Assembly: GCA_013426015.1 (NCBI GenBank)
Contig: CP058998.1
Span: 496,001 to 560,000, forward strand
Direction of reading: 5' to 3'
Length of the DNA: 64,000 nt
Origin: Candidatus Fermentimicrarchaeum limneticum
GTDB lineage: Archaea; Micrarchaeota; Micrarchaeia; Burarchaeales; Fermentimicrarchaeaceae
Part shown: in pieces, positions 8,469-16,627 of the stretch
Layout of the letters: the number at the start of each line of letters is the position of its first letter
How positions within the stretch are numbered: position 1 is the stretch's first letter
The notes under the pieces: model-generated
Database searches by the model: none
Seen by the model: the letters and a program-made list of their open reading frames with translations, nothing else
Told to the model about the DNA's origin: nothing
Translations under genes and position numbers: made by a program

Positions 8469-8476
8469 TTTATATA
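8469..8476 (+). promoter_or_regulatory. TATA box for the tfb gene
   Basis: TTTATATA preceded by a purine-rich BRE-like CGAAAAG. Predicted start of transcription is near 8500, leaving a ~110-base leader before the TFB start at 8611. That is long by the standard of this window, where several genes appear leaderless. The leader contains a short GGGCAA/TTGCCC hairpin about 20 bases before the ribosome binding site. Confidence 0.5.
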
Positions 8477-8610
8477 AGTTATTGCACATGATTTTAAAAG
8501 GCTATGCTCTTTTCCCGAGATGAACAAAGAGCTTAGAAAACCTAATCTGAATGTATTGTTTTGCATGATTGGAAAGGGCAAGCTTTGCCCATCTAAACAG
8601 AGGTGTATGT

Positions 8611-9516
8611 ATGGATGAAAAATGCCCAGAATGTGGGAGCAAAAGGCTGACAAGGGACTACGAGAGGGGAGAGCTCGTATGCGCTGACTGCGGGCTTATA
8701 GTGGCCGAGAACATTGTGGATTCCGGTCCTGAGTGGAGGGCTTTTGACGCCGAGCAGAGGGAGAAGAGGGCAAGAGGAGGCGCGCCTATCAAGTACATGA
8801 GGCCCAACAAAGGATTGGTGACGGAAATTGACCAGTACAATAGGGATATAAGAGGCGCAAAAATTCCCTCAAAGAAGCAGGCCCAGCTTTACAGAATGAG
8901 GAAGTGGCACAAGAGGGCGAGCATTGCTTCCTCGATGGAGAGGAACCTTGCAATTGCACTCAGCGAGCTGGACAGGATAGCTTCCTATCTAGGTCTGCCT
9001 GAAAGCATAAGGGAATCATCGGCTCTGCTTTACAGGAAGTGCATTGAGAAGGGACTTATAAGAGGAAGGCTGATTGAGAGCGTGGTATCCGCTGTGCTTT
9101 ATGCAGTATGCAGGAGCTACGGCATACCAAGAACGCTGGACGAGATTTCCGAGATCTCTGGGGTGGAGAAGAAGGAGATTGGCCGAACCTACAGGTTCAT
9201 AACGCACGAGCTGGATCTGAAAGTTCCTCTGACAGATCCGACGCACTACGTGCCCAGATTCACTGCGGCTCTGAGGCTTTCAGGGCAGGTTCAGGAGAAG
9301 GCGATAAACCTGCTCAAGAAGGCAATTCAGAAAGGCTTGATTTCCGGAAGGGGCCCAACCGGAGTTGCGGCTGCGGCCGTCTACATCGCAAGCGCAATGG
9401 TCGGGGAGAGGAGGACCCAGAAGGAAGTTGCCGATGTTGCCGGAGTGACCGAGGTAACGATAAGGAACAGGTACAGGGAGCTGAAGAAGGAACTTGACCT
9501 GAAAATAGCGCTCTGA
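8611..9516 (+). CDS. tfb: Transcription initiation factor B (TFB/TFIIB)
   Basis: A 301-residue archaeal TFIIB. The zinc ribbon has C5, C8, C24 and C27 ([18 protein letters not shown]), followed by the B-finger region with EWRAF, then two cyclin repeats (about 105-200 and 205-300) ending in the helix-turn-helix [16 protein letters not shown] that reads the BRE. TFB bridges TBP-TATA and RNA polymerase. The start at 8611 is set by GAGGTG five bases upstream; the earlier in-frame ATG at 8569 lacks one and would add 14 residues not seen in the family. Transcribed alone, with a long leader. Confidence 0.96.
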   Translation: MDEKCPECGSKRLTRDYERGELVCADCGLIVAENIVDSGPEWRAFDAEQREKRARGGAPIKYMRPNKGLVTEIDQYNRDIRGAKIPSKKQAQLYRMRKWHKRASIASSMERNLAIALSELDRIASYLGLPESIRESSALLYRKCIEKGLIRGRLIESVVSAVLYAVCRSYGIPRTLDEISEISGVEKKEIGRTYRFITHELDLKVPLTDPTHYVPRFTAALRLSGQVQEKAINLLKKAIQKGLISGRGPTGVAAAAVYIASAMVGERRTQKEVADVAGVTEVTIRNRYRELKKELDLKIAL

Positions 9517-9557
9517 GGGGCGCTATTCCCCTTTTATTTTTTATTTAATATTTCTTG

Positions 9558-9601
9558 GTGACATGCTCCCACCTCTGAAGAGCGTGGGGTTTCTCGCTCG
9601 C
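9558..9601 (+). repeat. IS200/IS605-type right-end-like hairpin, solo copy A
   Basis: A 44-base element that recurs at 47128-47171. It runs from GTGACATGCTCCCACC to GTGGGGTTTCTCGCTCGC and contains a hairpin, CCCAC plus CTCT pairing with AGAG and GTGGG. An ACATxCTCCCAC hairpin followed by GTGGGxTTCT is, from memory, the usual right end of IS605/IS1341 (tnpB) elements. No tnpB remnant adjoins it. It lies between the TFB gene and an ABC exporter. Confidence 0.6.
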
Positions 9602-9676
9602 TTCTGCTAATTTGTCTTACGCCACAGTACAGACAGTATCTATACATTTTTATAGTTCATGAAAGATAAGAGTCGT

Positions 9677-10756
9677 ATGGCTTTGAGGAAACTCAAAACG
9701 CTTGTTGGAAGAGAGTTCCTCGTAATCGGGAGAAGCGCGCTGATGCTCCTTCTCATAGTTATACTTCCAGTCACATTCAGCATGATATTCGCCAGCTTCA
9801 AGCAGGTGATCCCGAACAGCACCCCCGCATCCTTGATTGCGGCAAGCCCCGAGGTTACCGAGAGCGAGATGAACTCGACATTCAAGCTGCTCTCCCGCTT
9901 CTGCTCGCCTTCAATAGATTCACGTGAGGATGCATTCAGGAAGCTCAGCAGGGAGGAGGTTTATTTCATCGTCTCGGTTCCTTCTGGCGTGTGGAGCGGC
10001 GAGGGGAACGTGCGGGTCTTTGTCGACAATTCTCTCTCCCCGGTTGCGGAAATGTCGGACTATGTTGCGGAGATACTGAAGTACGAGCTGGGCGAGGCGT
10101 ATAGGAGGGACTACCTCAGCTTCCCTCCTCCGAATATACTTGTTGAGAAGATCGGCAAGCCGATCTCGCCTATAGAATACTTCGCTCCCGGCGTGGTGAT
10201 GGTGCTTCTCGCGATTGCCGGGATTCTTGTCATTCCCTTCAATACGGTGAAAGATCACAATCTTATGACAAGGCTGCTTTCCTCAGCCAGCCCGTGGGAG
10301 TTCATCGGAAGCAAGCTGCTTTTCTCGCTCCTGCTTGCGTCTTTGCAGATAGCAATCTTCTTCATAGCACAAAGCATCCTCAGACTTCCGGTTATGAGCG
10401 TCAACCTCCTCTCGGCAATTACCTTAATCCTGGCGTCTTTCGCACTTACTTCAACAGGTTTGCTCATTGCGTTTGCTTTCAAACTTTCAAATTTATCTAG
10501 ATATGTCTGTTCGCTGCTGTTCGGGGCGGTAGCCACCTTCTCCGGCATATTCTACCCGCCTGGTTTCCTGCCCTCCTACCTGCAGCCAATCCCGAAGATC
10601 CTTCCAACGTATTATGCGATGGTTCTGGTCAGGGGCTTTGGGATGAAGGGACTGGAGGCTGGAATCTTCGTAGACTATTTTGCAATCATGGTAGTTTGGC
10701 TGGTTATCTCGCTTGCCCTGCTGTATTATTTCATAAGGAGGTTCAGGGATGGCTGA
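9677..10756 (+). CDS. ABC-2 family transporter permease
   Basis: About 359 residues. One N-terminal helix (LMLLLIVILPVTFSMIF) is followed by a ~130-residue extracytoplasmic domain and then five helices, with PIEYFAPGVVMVLLAIAG and GIFYPPGFLPSYLQPIPKILPTYY typical of ABC-2 membrane subunits (PF12698-like). It exports an unknown lipid, drug or peptide with the ATPase that overlaps its last 8 bases. Two starts are possible: ATG 9659 or ATG 9677. I prefer 9677 because TTTTTATA is centred ~26 bases upstream, fitting a leaderless transcript; neither has a ribosome binding site. Confidence 0.8.
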   Translation: MALRKLKTLVGREFLVIGRSALMLLLIVILPVTFSMIFASFKQVIPNSTPASLIAASPEVTESEMNSTFKLLSRFCSPSIDSREDAFRKLSREEVYFIVSVPSGVWSGEGNVRVFVDNSLSPVAEMSDYVAEILKYELGEAYRRDYLSFPPPNILVEKIGKPISPIEYFAPGVVMVLLAIAGILVIPFNTVKDHNLMTRLLSSASPWEFIGSKLLFSLLLASLQIAIFFIAQSILRLPVMSVNLLSAITLILASFALTSTGLLIAFAFKLSNLSRYVCSLLFGAVATFSGIFYPPGFLPSYLQPIPKILPTYYAMVLVRGFGMKGLEAGIFVDYFAIMVVWLVISLALLYYFIRRFRDG

Positions 10757-11423
10757 TGCGATTGTTGTTGAGAGGCTGAGCAGGCACTTCGGCAGCAAAG
10801 CTGCGCTCGCAGAAGTTTCGCTGAGGATATCCAAGGGATGCGTATTCTGCATAGCCGGCCCAAACGGAAGCGGCAAGACGACGCTGCTGAATATAATTGC
10901 GGGAGTTCTTGCCCCAAGCAGCGGCAGGTGCGAAGTTATGAAAGGCTTGAAAGTGGGGTACGCGTACCAGCACCCCAAGCTGAGTGATGAGCTAACAGTC
11001 GGCGAGAACATCTCATTCTTCTCACAGCTCAACGAAGGCGAGGAGGAATGGGGCAGGAGGATGGTTGAAGCAATGGGACTGGGTGAACTGATGGACGAGA
11101 ATGCAGATGAGCTCTCCTCAGGGACAAGGAAGAGGCTGGAGGTTGCCGTGGCCCTTCTGCACAATCCAGACGTGGTGCTTCTGGACGAGCCTACCACCGG
11201 TCTTGACGTTGAGTCGAAGGAGGGAATCCTCCAGCTGATAAAGTTGTTCAGGAAGAACGGAAAGACCGTTGTGATCGCAACCCACCAGCTCGATGATTTC
11301 TCAGGAGTATGCGACGAGCTTGTCATACTGGACAAGGGGAGAGTTGCAGTTGAGAAGGGGGTTAAGGGATTTGATGGTGAGAAGCTTTTGCGCGTCTACT
11401 CAAGTGCAGTGAGCAAAGATTAA
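10749..11423 (+). CDS. ABC transporter ATP-binding protein
   Basis: A 224-residue ABC ATPase. Walker A GPNGSGKTT (~38-46), Q-loop YAYQHPKLS, signature LSSGTRKR (a variant of LSGGQ with S for the first G), Walker B VVLLDEPTTGLD and H-loop IATHQ are all present. Its start overlaps the end of the ABC-2 permease by 8 bases, so they form one exporter. It is compact, lacking the C-terminal extension seen in the drug-exporter ATPases elsewhere in this window (20885, 39285). Confidence 0.9.
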   Translation: MADAIVVERLSRHFGSKAALAEVSLRISKGCVFCIAGPNGSGKTTLLNIIAGVLAPSSGRCEVMKGLKVGYAYQHPKLSDELTVGENISFFSQLNEGEEEWGRRMVEAMGLGELMDENADELSSGTRKRLEVAVALLHNPDVVLLDEPTTGLDVESKEGILQLIKLFRKNGKTVVIATHQLDDFSGVCDELVILDKGRVAVEKGVKGFDGEKLLRVYSSAVSKD

Positions 11424-11449
11424 AAACAGTGCCGAGCAATATCATCTGC

Positions 11450-11977
11450 ATGAGAGGCTTATTCGTGGGGAGATTCCAGCCCTTCCACAACGGCCACATG
11501 AAGGCGGTGGAGTGGATACTGGGCAGATGCGACGAGCTTGTCATAGCTGTGGGAAGCACCCAGCGCTCGTTCAACAGGATGGAGGTATTCACCGCAGGGG
11601 AGAGGATTGAGATGATGAGGAGGGCGTTGAAGGCAAGAAAGCTTGACGGAAGGTGCATCATAATCCCCGTCTCTGATATAAACAACAACGCGCTGTGGGT
11701 GAGCCACGTGAATTCGCTCTGCCCGGAGTTTGACGTTGTTTTTTCAAACAACCCGCTTGTCAAACTGCTGTTCTCCGAGGTGGGAAAGAAGGTTGTCGAG
11801 GTCCCTCTATTCGACAGGAAGAGCTGCGACGGAAGCCACATAAGGAAGCTGATGCTCTCTGGAGCGAAGTGGAAGGAACTTGTACCCAAGGAAGTTGCAG
11901 AATTCATAATTCAAAAGAGAGGGATTGAGAGGCTGAGGAGTATTTCGAAAGAAGACAAATATGGGGTGGTAGCTTGA
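11450..11977 (+). CDS. Nicotinamide-nucleotide adenylyltransferase (archaeal NMNAT)
   Basis: About 175 residues. GLFVGRFQPFHNGHMKAVE at the N-terminus holds the (H/T)xGH nucleotidyltransferase motif, and CDGSHIRKLM is the second ATP-binding motif (usually ISGTxIR in this family). The enzyme joins NMN and ATP to make NAD+; with NadX and NadA at 45-47 kb it forms the back end of NAD synthesis. I start at ATG 11450, because GRFQPFHNGH is normally a few residues from the N-terminus and a TTAAAAA box is ~27 bases upstream; the GTG at 11429 would add seven residues. The following glycosyltransferase overlaps its stop by four bases. Confidence 0.88.
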   Translation: MRGLFVGRFQPFHNGHMKAVEWILGRCDELVIAVGSTQRSFNRMEVFTAGERIEMMRRALKARKLDGRCIIIPVSDINNNALWVSHVNSLCPEFDVVFSNNPLVKLLFSEVGKKVVEVPLFDRKSCDGSHIRKLMLSGAKWKELVPKEVAEFIIQKRGIERLRSISKEDKYGVVA

Positions 11978-13203
11978 GAATTGCATACTTTGTATGGGAG
12001 TACCCGCCCAGGCTGATTGGCGGGCTGGGGACATACGCTGCTGAGATAACGAAGAAGTTTGACGAGATGGGGCATGAGCTTGTAGTCTTCACGATGAACG
12101 ACGGGGAGAAGCTTCCCAGAAGGGAGCAGTGGAACAACACAACGGTACACAGGCCGCTGCTTGCTGATGCAACCCCTGTGCTGCCGACTTTCGTGGATGA
12201 TGAGATAAAGAGGTGGGGGGAGGGCCTGAAGTTCTTCTCTGATATACTCACGTACAACTTCCTCTCAGCAAACAAGTTTTCAAACGAGGTTGCCAGGAAG
12301 GAGAATTTTGATATAATAATCTGCCATGACTGGCTTTCCGCAATCTCCGGAGTGATTGCCAAGAACAGCACCAAGAAGCCGCTGGTATTCCACGTGCACT
12401 CGACCGAATTCGGCAGGAGCGGCGGGGGAGGCTCCCAGACGATAAGGGATCTGGAGTACTCAACTGCAAACTACGCAGACAGGATAATAACAGTCAGCTC
12501 AGCCATGAGGGAGGAGCTTTACAAGCTGCACTTCCCGGCGGACAGGATAAGGGTGTGCTGGAACGGAGTGGACGAGAAGAAGTACGACATCTCCAGATTC
12601 AGCAAGCAGCAGATTGATGATCACAGGAAGAAGCGGGGTGTAAAGGAAAATGAAAAACCGATTCTGTTCACGGGCAGGCTGACGTGGGTGAAAGGGGTGA
12701 ACACGCTTGTCAACGCAATGCCGGAGATACTCAGGTCATGCCCGGAGGCAAGGCTGGTCATTCTGGGGAGGGGGGAGATGGCTGACGAGCTTAAGGTCCT
12801 TGCGAGGCAGTTAAACATAACGGACAAGATAATCATGATTGACGAGTGGGTTGACGAGGAGGAGAGAATCCTGCTTTACGCCAGCAGCTACATGGTATGC
12901 GCCCCATCCAGATACGAGCCATTCGGCATAGTTTCGCTTGAGGGCATGAGCATGAAGAAGCCGGTGCTTGTCGGGAGAGGTGGTCTCAGGGAGGCTGTTG
13001 TTGACGGAGAGACTGGCTTCTACTGCGAGCCTGACGATGCGCACGACCTTGCAATGAAGGCACTGAAAATATTGAACGACCCCGATCTGGCCAGAAAGCT
13101 TGGAGAAAACGGCAGAGACAGGGTGCTGAAGAACTTCACGTGGGACAAGATTGCAAGTGATACGATACAGATATACCAGAACGTGATTGACAAAAAAGGT
13201 TGA
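11974..13203 (+). CDS. Glycosyltransferase, GT4 family (glycogen-synthase-like)
   Basis: A 409-residue GT-B enzyme. N-terminal YFVWEYPPRLIGGLGTYAAE carries the GGLG loop that contacts NDP-sugar phosphates, as in glycogen synthases and GT4 enzymes. HDWLS, HVHSTEF, ITVSSAMREEL, WNGVDEKKYD, GRLTWVKGVNTL and the donor motif APSRYEPFGIVSLEGMS follow in the normal order. Product unknown: a glucan or a surface glycan. The start is TTG in a TTGA overlap with the NMNAT stop, with GGGTGG ahead, so it is coupled to that gene. Confidence 0.85.
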   Translation: MRIAYFVWEYPPRLIGGLGTYAAEITKKFDEMGHELVVFTMNDGEKLPRREQWNNTTVHRPLLADATPVLPTFVDDEIKRWGEGLKFFSDILTYNFLSANKFSNEVARKENFDIIICHDWLSAISGVIAKNSTKKPLVFHVHSTEFGRSGGGGSQTIRDLEYSTANYADRIITVSSAMREELYKLHFPADRIRVCWNGVDEKKYDISRFSKQQIDDHRKKRGVKENEKPILFTGRLTWVKGVNTLVNAMPEILRSCPEARLVILGRGEMADELKVLARQLNITDKIIMIDEWVDEEERILLYASSYMVCAPSRYEPFGIVSLEGMSMKKPVLVGRGGLREAVVDGETGFYCEPDDAHDLAMKALKILNDPDLARKLGENGRDRVLKNFTWDKIASDTIQIYQNVIDKKG

Positions 13204-13224
13204 GCTGCAGCATGCCGGCGTAGT

Positions 13225-13875
13225 ATGAGTGATCCCATGGAGAGGGCGGAGGTATTCGGAAATGTCAAAATGGCGATGGGTGTCGCTGGAATTTTCCTCA
13301 GCGCGCTAGGGATTGTCTGCGCTCTTGCATGTTACCTCGTCGTCTCGCCATTAATCGACAGGGCTGGCGCGAATGCGGTTGTTGCTCTGGACCACGCATC
13401 CTCGGCAGTTGAGGGCGTGTCAGACTCCTTCGATGCGGCATCAGCCAGCTTTACATCGATGGCAGAGACGCAGCAGAATGTGTCGGGAGTGCTGGAGAAG
13501 CTGAGGAACGGCACTGCGAAGCTCTCATCCTCCCTTTCTCTGCTTTCAACAAGCCTTGGCAGGCTCTCAGTCTCTATCCCACAGAGCTCGCTGGAAGAGC
13601 TGAACGATTCCTCCAGCGCATTCTCGGAAGCAGCATCTCAGATGGATTCTGCAGGGTCATCTTTCTCACAGCTGTCGGCTTCCACGCAGAGCGTGTCATC
13701 ACAGCTGGATTCGACAAAGAACAGCATCTCGTCCACAAGAGCGGATATAGAGGATGCGAAGGAGACTGTGAAGAGCATTATCGGGGGGGTGAAGCTGGCG
13801 CTGCTCCTCATGACGATCATGGCAGTGCTGTTATTCCTTGCGATGATGAGCTATTCTACCGGGATACTGCTCTGA
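13225..13875 (+). CDS. Two-helix membrane protein with Ser-rich coiled-coil ectodomain
   Basis: Not a family I recognise. A 216-residue protein: helix 1 near residues 15-45, helix 2 near 187-210, and between them ~140 residues rich in Ser, Ala, Asp and Glu with heptad-like spacing (SLSLLSTSLGRL, SSQLDSTKNSISST). Both ends would be cytoplasmic and the coiled coil outside. The topology recalls short versions of YhgE/Pip-like or methyl-accepting-like rods, but no signature is present. It follows the glycosyltransferase by 21 bases and may share its transcript, hinting at an envelope role. Confidence 0.65.
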   Translation: MSDPMERAEVFGNVKMAMGVAGIFLSALGIVCALACYLVVSPLIDRAGANAVVALDHASSAVEGVSDSFDAASASFTSMAETQQNVSGVLEKLRNGTAKLSSSLSLLSTSLGRLSVSIPQSSLEELNDSSSAFSEAASQMDSAGSSFSQLSASTQSVSSQLDSTKNSISSTRADIEDAKETVKSIIGGVKLALLLMTIMAVLLFLAMMSYSTGILL

Positions 13876-13882
13876 GAAAAAG

Positions 13883-14086
13883 CTAGGGGACTCTCTCCCC
13901 TACCGCAAAAGTCCTCCTCAATGCCGTTATCTTCACCCTGAGCTTGTCCCCGACTTTTGCATTCGGAACGAATATGACGAATCCCTCGTAATGCGCGATT
14001 CCGTCCCCTTTGCTGCCCTGGGCGTTTACTGTGACCTCATACTCCTTGCCCTCTTCAACGGGCGCATTCATCGGAATTCCCCTCAT
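13883..14086 (-). CDS. Small TRAM-domain RNA-binding protein
   Basis: A 67-residue protein consisting of one TRAM domain: VEEGKEYEVTVNAQGSKGDG, then GFVIFVPNAKVGDKLRVKIT and a C-terminal FAVGERV. Stand-alone TRAM proteins are abundant in archaea and, in Methanococcus and cold-adapted methanogens, bind RNA as chaperones. The start is ATG 14086, six bases after GAGGTG; a GTG at 14095 lies within that site. It is the last gene of a minus-strand operon with the RCK protein and the channel-like protein, 22 bases after the latter. Confidence 0.8.
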   Translation of the reverse strand: MRGIPMNAPVEEGKEYEVTVNAQGSKGDGIAHYEGFVIFVPNAKVGDKLRVKITALRRTFAVGERVP

Positions 14087-14108
14087 CCGGTCCACCTCTC
14101 AACGAAGC

Positions 14109-14837
14109 CTAAACAGCCTCGGCAATTTCCTTCCCGAGCTCCAATCCCGCTACAACCTCGGGAAGCACCACTATCTCGGCGCCTGCCCTGTGCATCTTGC
14201 TCACCACTTCTTCCGAGACTGCACGGCTTGCTATGAGCAGATTGGGGTTGAGCTCCCTTGCAGTGAGGATTATGTAAACATTTTTCGTATCGTTGCCGAG
14301 TGCAGCGATAAGCCCACCTGCCCTCTCTATCCCCGCCATCTTAAGAACCACGGAGTGGGTTGCGTCTCCCTCAACAACCGCGATGTCTCTCTCCCTAAGC
14401 AGTTTCACAACCCGAGGGTTCTTCTCAATCACCACGTAGCCCATTGTGTGGTCGTCCAGTATCTCGCAAGCCTTCTCACCCAATCTTCCGTATCCGCAGA
14501 CGATTATGTGCTCGTTCATTGAGCTTATCCTTCTCTTCATCTCCCTCTTGTGAACGTTGATCCTAGAAAGAATGTTCACAAACTTTGCAGTTACGAAGGT
14601 TACGAGTATGAGGTATGCCAGCCCGTTTATGAAGGTGAATGCCTGCACTGTCCACAGCCTGTAGAAGCCCGGCACGTCAAGCACGAAGCCCGGCACGCTG
14701 AAAACAGTCGCAACAGTCCAGTAAAGTGCAATTGAGGGGTCGATATTGCTTATGAAAATCAGCGAGAGCGTTGAGAGTATGAAGATGCATGTTATGATGA
14801 CGGCAATAATATGGTCAAGTCTCCATCTGAAAGCCAT
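14109..14837 (-). CDS. Two-helix ion-channel-like protein with RCK (TrkA-N) domain, altered filter
   Basis: A 242-residue protein laid out as a two-helix K+ channel: helix near 9-30, pore region ~40-60, helix near 65-90, then a cytoplasmic RCK/TrkA-N domain from residue ~107 (EHIIVCGYGRLGEKACEIL, the NAD-binding GxGxxG). The pore segment reads YWTVATVFSVPGF where K+ channels have T-x-T-T-V-G-Y-G, so the selectivity filter is not canonical. It may pass another ion, be a sensor, or be a non-conducting partner. It starts two bases after the stop of the stand-alone RCK gene, and the two share an almost identical 121-base segment. Confidence 0.7.
   Translation of the reverse strand: MAFRWRLDHIIAVIITCIFILSTLSLIFISNIDPSIALYWTVATVFSVPGFVLDVPGFYRLWTVQAFTFINGLAYLILVTFVTAKFVNILSRINVHKREMKRRISSMNEHIIVCGYGRLGEKACEILDDHTMGYVVIEKNPRVVKLLRERDIAVVEGDATHSVVLKMAGIERAGGLIAALGNDTKNVYIILTARELNPNLLIASRAVSEEVVSKMHRAGAEIVVLPEVVAGLELGKEIAEAV
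14152..14272 (-). repeat. 121-base near-identical segment, copy 1 (in channel-RCK gene)
   Basis: Identical at 120 of 121 positions to 14907-15027 by my reading (C versus T near 14237/14992). It codes for ILTARELNPNLLIASRAV and on to LPEVV in both proteins, while flanking sequence is clearly diverged. Confidence 0.9.
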
Positions 14838-14839
14838 CG

Positions 14840-15292
14840 CTACACCCTCAGGCTCCTTATCTTCAGCTTCCTCTTCACCATTTCCCTTCCGAGTTCCATC
14901 CCGCCGACAACCTCGGGAAGCACCACTATCTCGGCGCCTGCCCTGTGCATCTTGCTCACCACTTCTTCCGAGACTGCACGGCTTGCTATGAGTAGATTGG
15001 GGTTGAGCTCCCTTGCAGTGAGGATTACGAAAATATTATTGGTGTCGTTGCCAAAGGTTGTGACAAGAGCCTTTGCCTTTTCTATGAGGGCCATCTTAAG
15101 GACTCGGGAGTGGGTTGCGTCTCCTTCAACTACTTTAATCTTCATGCTTCTGAGCAGGTTTGCTATCGCAGGGTTCTCCTCTATCACTATGTAACTCTTT
15201 TTGGACTGCTCGAGAACCTCGCAAATTTTCTCCCCGATTTTTCCATAACCGCAGACGACAACATGCTCTTCAAGCGTCTCTGGCTTCTTCAT
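14840..15292 (-). CDS. Stand-alone RCK/TrkA-N domain protein
   Basis: A 150-residue soluble RCK domain. HVVVCGYGKIGEKICEVL holds the dinucleotide-binding glycine motif, followed by VIEENPAI and VVEGDATHSRVL, the usual second and third strands. RCK proteins gate K+ channels or Trk/Ktr uptake systems in response to NAD(H), ADP or Ca2+. Start ATG 15292 follows GGGTG; a longer reading from 15358 adds 22 residues with no similarity and overlaps the tnpB element. It is the first gene of the operon with the channel-like protein. The C-terminal third is nearly identical to that of its neighbour at the DNA level. Confidence 0.78.
   Translation of the reverse strand: MKKPETLEEHVVVCGYGKIGEKICEVLEQSKKSYIVIEENPAIANLLRSMKIKVVEGDATHSRVLKMALIEKAKALVTTFGNDTNNIFVILTARELNPNLLIASRAVSEEVVSKMHRAGAEIVVLPEVVGGMELGREMVKRKLKIRSLRV
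14907..15027 (-). repeat. 121-base near-identical segment, copy 2 (in stand-alone RCK gene)
   Basis: Partner of 14152-14272, in the same reading frame and in direct orientation 755 bases away. The sharp edges suggest gene conversion between the two paralogues. Confidence 0.9.
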
Positions 15293-15350
15293 AAAACACC
15301 CACAACGGAGTATATGTAACAGATGGACTTTAATACTTTTAGTGTGATAT

Positions 15351-16544
15351 GCCCTCACCTATAAATAGGTATGGGCTTCTTCTTTCCTAGACGTTGCTAC
15401 TGCAACATCTCCAGAAGCGTTACTTCCCCCTTGCCCAGGGGTAGCTCTTTTGAGTATAACACGTGCAGCATTTAAATCTCTGTCGATATTCAGACCGCAG
15501 AAAGGACAGTTATGTATCCTATCCCAAAGGGTCTTTTCAGTTATTATTCCGCAGCTGCTGCACTCCTTGGTTGTATTCACAGGGTTCACAAACACCACCC
15601 TGCATCCAGCTCCCTCCGCCTTGTATGCAAGCATGTTTGCAAACATATTCCACCCTGCATCATTGATTTGCTTGCCGTAATTCTGTTCTATCATTTCCTT
15701 TGTTGCAAGTTTTTCCAATGCAATGATGGAATAATCATTAACCAATTCAGTTGAAATCTTGTGCAGGAAGTCTCTCCTGCAATCTGAAATTTTTTCATGC
15801 AGTTTTGCAACCCTCACCTTTGCTCTTTTTCTGTTGCTGCTTCCCTTCTTTTTCTTTGAGAATTCACGCTGAATGAAGGCAAGTCTATCCTGATATCTAT
15901 CGAACTGTCTTGGATTTTTTATCTTCTGTCCATTTGAGAGAGTTGCAAATGTTTTCAGCCCCAAATCAATCCCTACTGTCTCTCCCTTGTTTTCTTTTGG
16001 AAGAGACTTCTCTTCTTCAGCAGTGAAGATGGCAAACCACTTTCCTGATGGCTCCTTCTTCAGAGTCAGGGTTTTTATACTGCCTTTTACTTCCCTATGT
16101 TTTTTGATACTGAGTTCACCAAAAGGAGTTACTTTGAGTTTCTTTTCAAGGGAAAAACCAGATTGCGGGTAGTATAAGGCCTTCATCCTGTCAAAAGACT
16201 TGAAGCGTGGGAAGCCCCAGTTCTTACCTTGTTTCTTTGCTTTTATTTTTGCCTTCAGGGCTCTGTCCAGCCTGTGCGCTATCCCTTGTGCTGTTTGTGA
16301 GTACAAGCCACTTTCTTTTACCATAACCTGAAGTTCTGACCTTGTGAAGAACTTCTTTTCCTTTTCATATTTCTTTTTGGTCTTTTCAAGGAGTTTGTTC
16401 CAGAGTTCTTTGGATATCCACAAATGCCTTTGCATCTCCTCTTCCTGCTTTTTTGAAGGGTATATTCTGAATTTATAGGCTCTCATATACGGTATTTACG
16501 TCGTTTTTTCTCTTTATAAACCTCTGGAAGGGGTAACTTTCCAG
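15351..16544 (-). mobile_element. tnpB-only insertion sequence (IS1341/IS605 type)
   Basis: Bounded by two hairpins. At the 3' end of tnpB, 15351-15376, GCCC and ACCTA pair with TAGGT and GGGC around a 4-base loop; this includes the tnpB stop codon. Ahead of tnpB, 16524-16544, CTGGAA pairs with TTCCAG. Subterminal hairpins are how IS200/IS605 ends are recognised. No tnpA (Y1 transposase) is present, so movement would need one in trans. The limits given are those of the hairpins; true ends may lie some bases further out. Confidence 0.65.
15359..16486 (-). CDS. tnpB: TnpB RNA-guided nuclease of an IS1341-type element
   Basis: A full-length 375-residue TnpB. N-terminal helix-turn-helix/WED region with YKFRIYPSKKQEEEM; RuvC catalytic residues D174 (VGIDLGLKTFATL), E258 (IIALEKLATKEM) and D337 (NIDRDLNAARVI); zinc finger C309-x2-C312 and C327-x2-C330. 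All key residues are intact, so the nuclease should be active. Family members use an RNA made from the right end of the element to cut target DNA. The stop codon lies inside the right-end hairpin, so the guide RNA would overlap the end of the coding region. Confidence 0.92.
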   Translation of the reverse strand: MRAYKFRIYPSKKQEEEMQRHLWISKELWNKLLEKTKKKYEKEKKFFTRSELQVMVKESGLYSQTAQGIAHRLDRALKAKIKAKKQGKNWGFPRFKSFDRMKALYYPQSGFSLEKKLKVTPFGELSIKKHREVKGSIKTLTLKKEPSGKWFAIFTAEEEKSLPKENKGETVGIDLGLKTFATLSNGQKIKNPRQFDRYQDRLAFIQREFSKKKKGSSNRKRAKVRVAKLHEKISDCRRDFLHKISTELVNDYSIIALEKLATKEMIEQNYGKQINDAGWNMFANMLAYKAEGAGCRVVFVNPVNTTKECSSCGIITEKTLWDRIHNCPFCGLNIDRDLNAARVILKRATPGQGGSNASGDVAVATSRKEEAHTYL

Positions 16545-16627
16545 TGAAGCAATTTAAGCAAGAATTTATGTGCAAAGCCGCATTGGTAGAAATATTAATA
16601 AATGTTCGAAGCGCATCAGTGTGAAAT

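Noticed and set aside
8425-8523. 32-codon ORF upstream of tfb
   Set aside because: It contains the tfb TATA box, so it cannot be transcribed from that promoter; no other support.
8513-8552. Possible C/D-box RNA in the tfb leader (GAGATGA then CTGA 23 bases later)
   Set aside because: C box is imperfect, no C'/D' boxes and no terminal stem; likely chance.
10493-11335. Long minus-strand ORF (280 codons) opposite the ABC ATPase gene
   Set aside because: Ser/Pro-rich shadow of a gene with all ATPase motifs on the plus strand; no domain or ribosome binding site.
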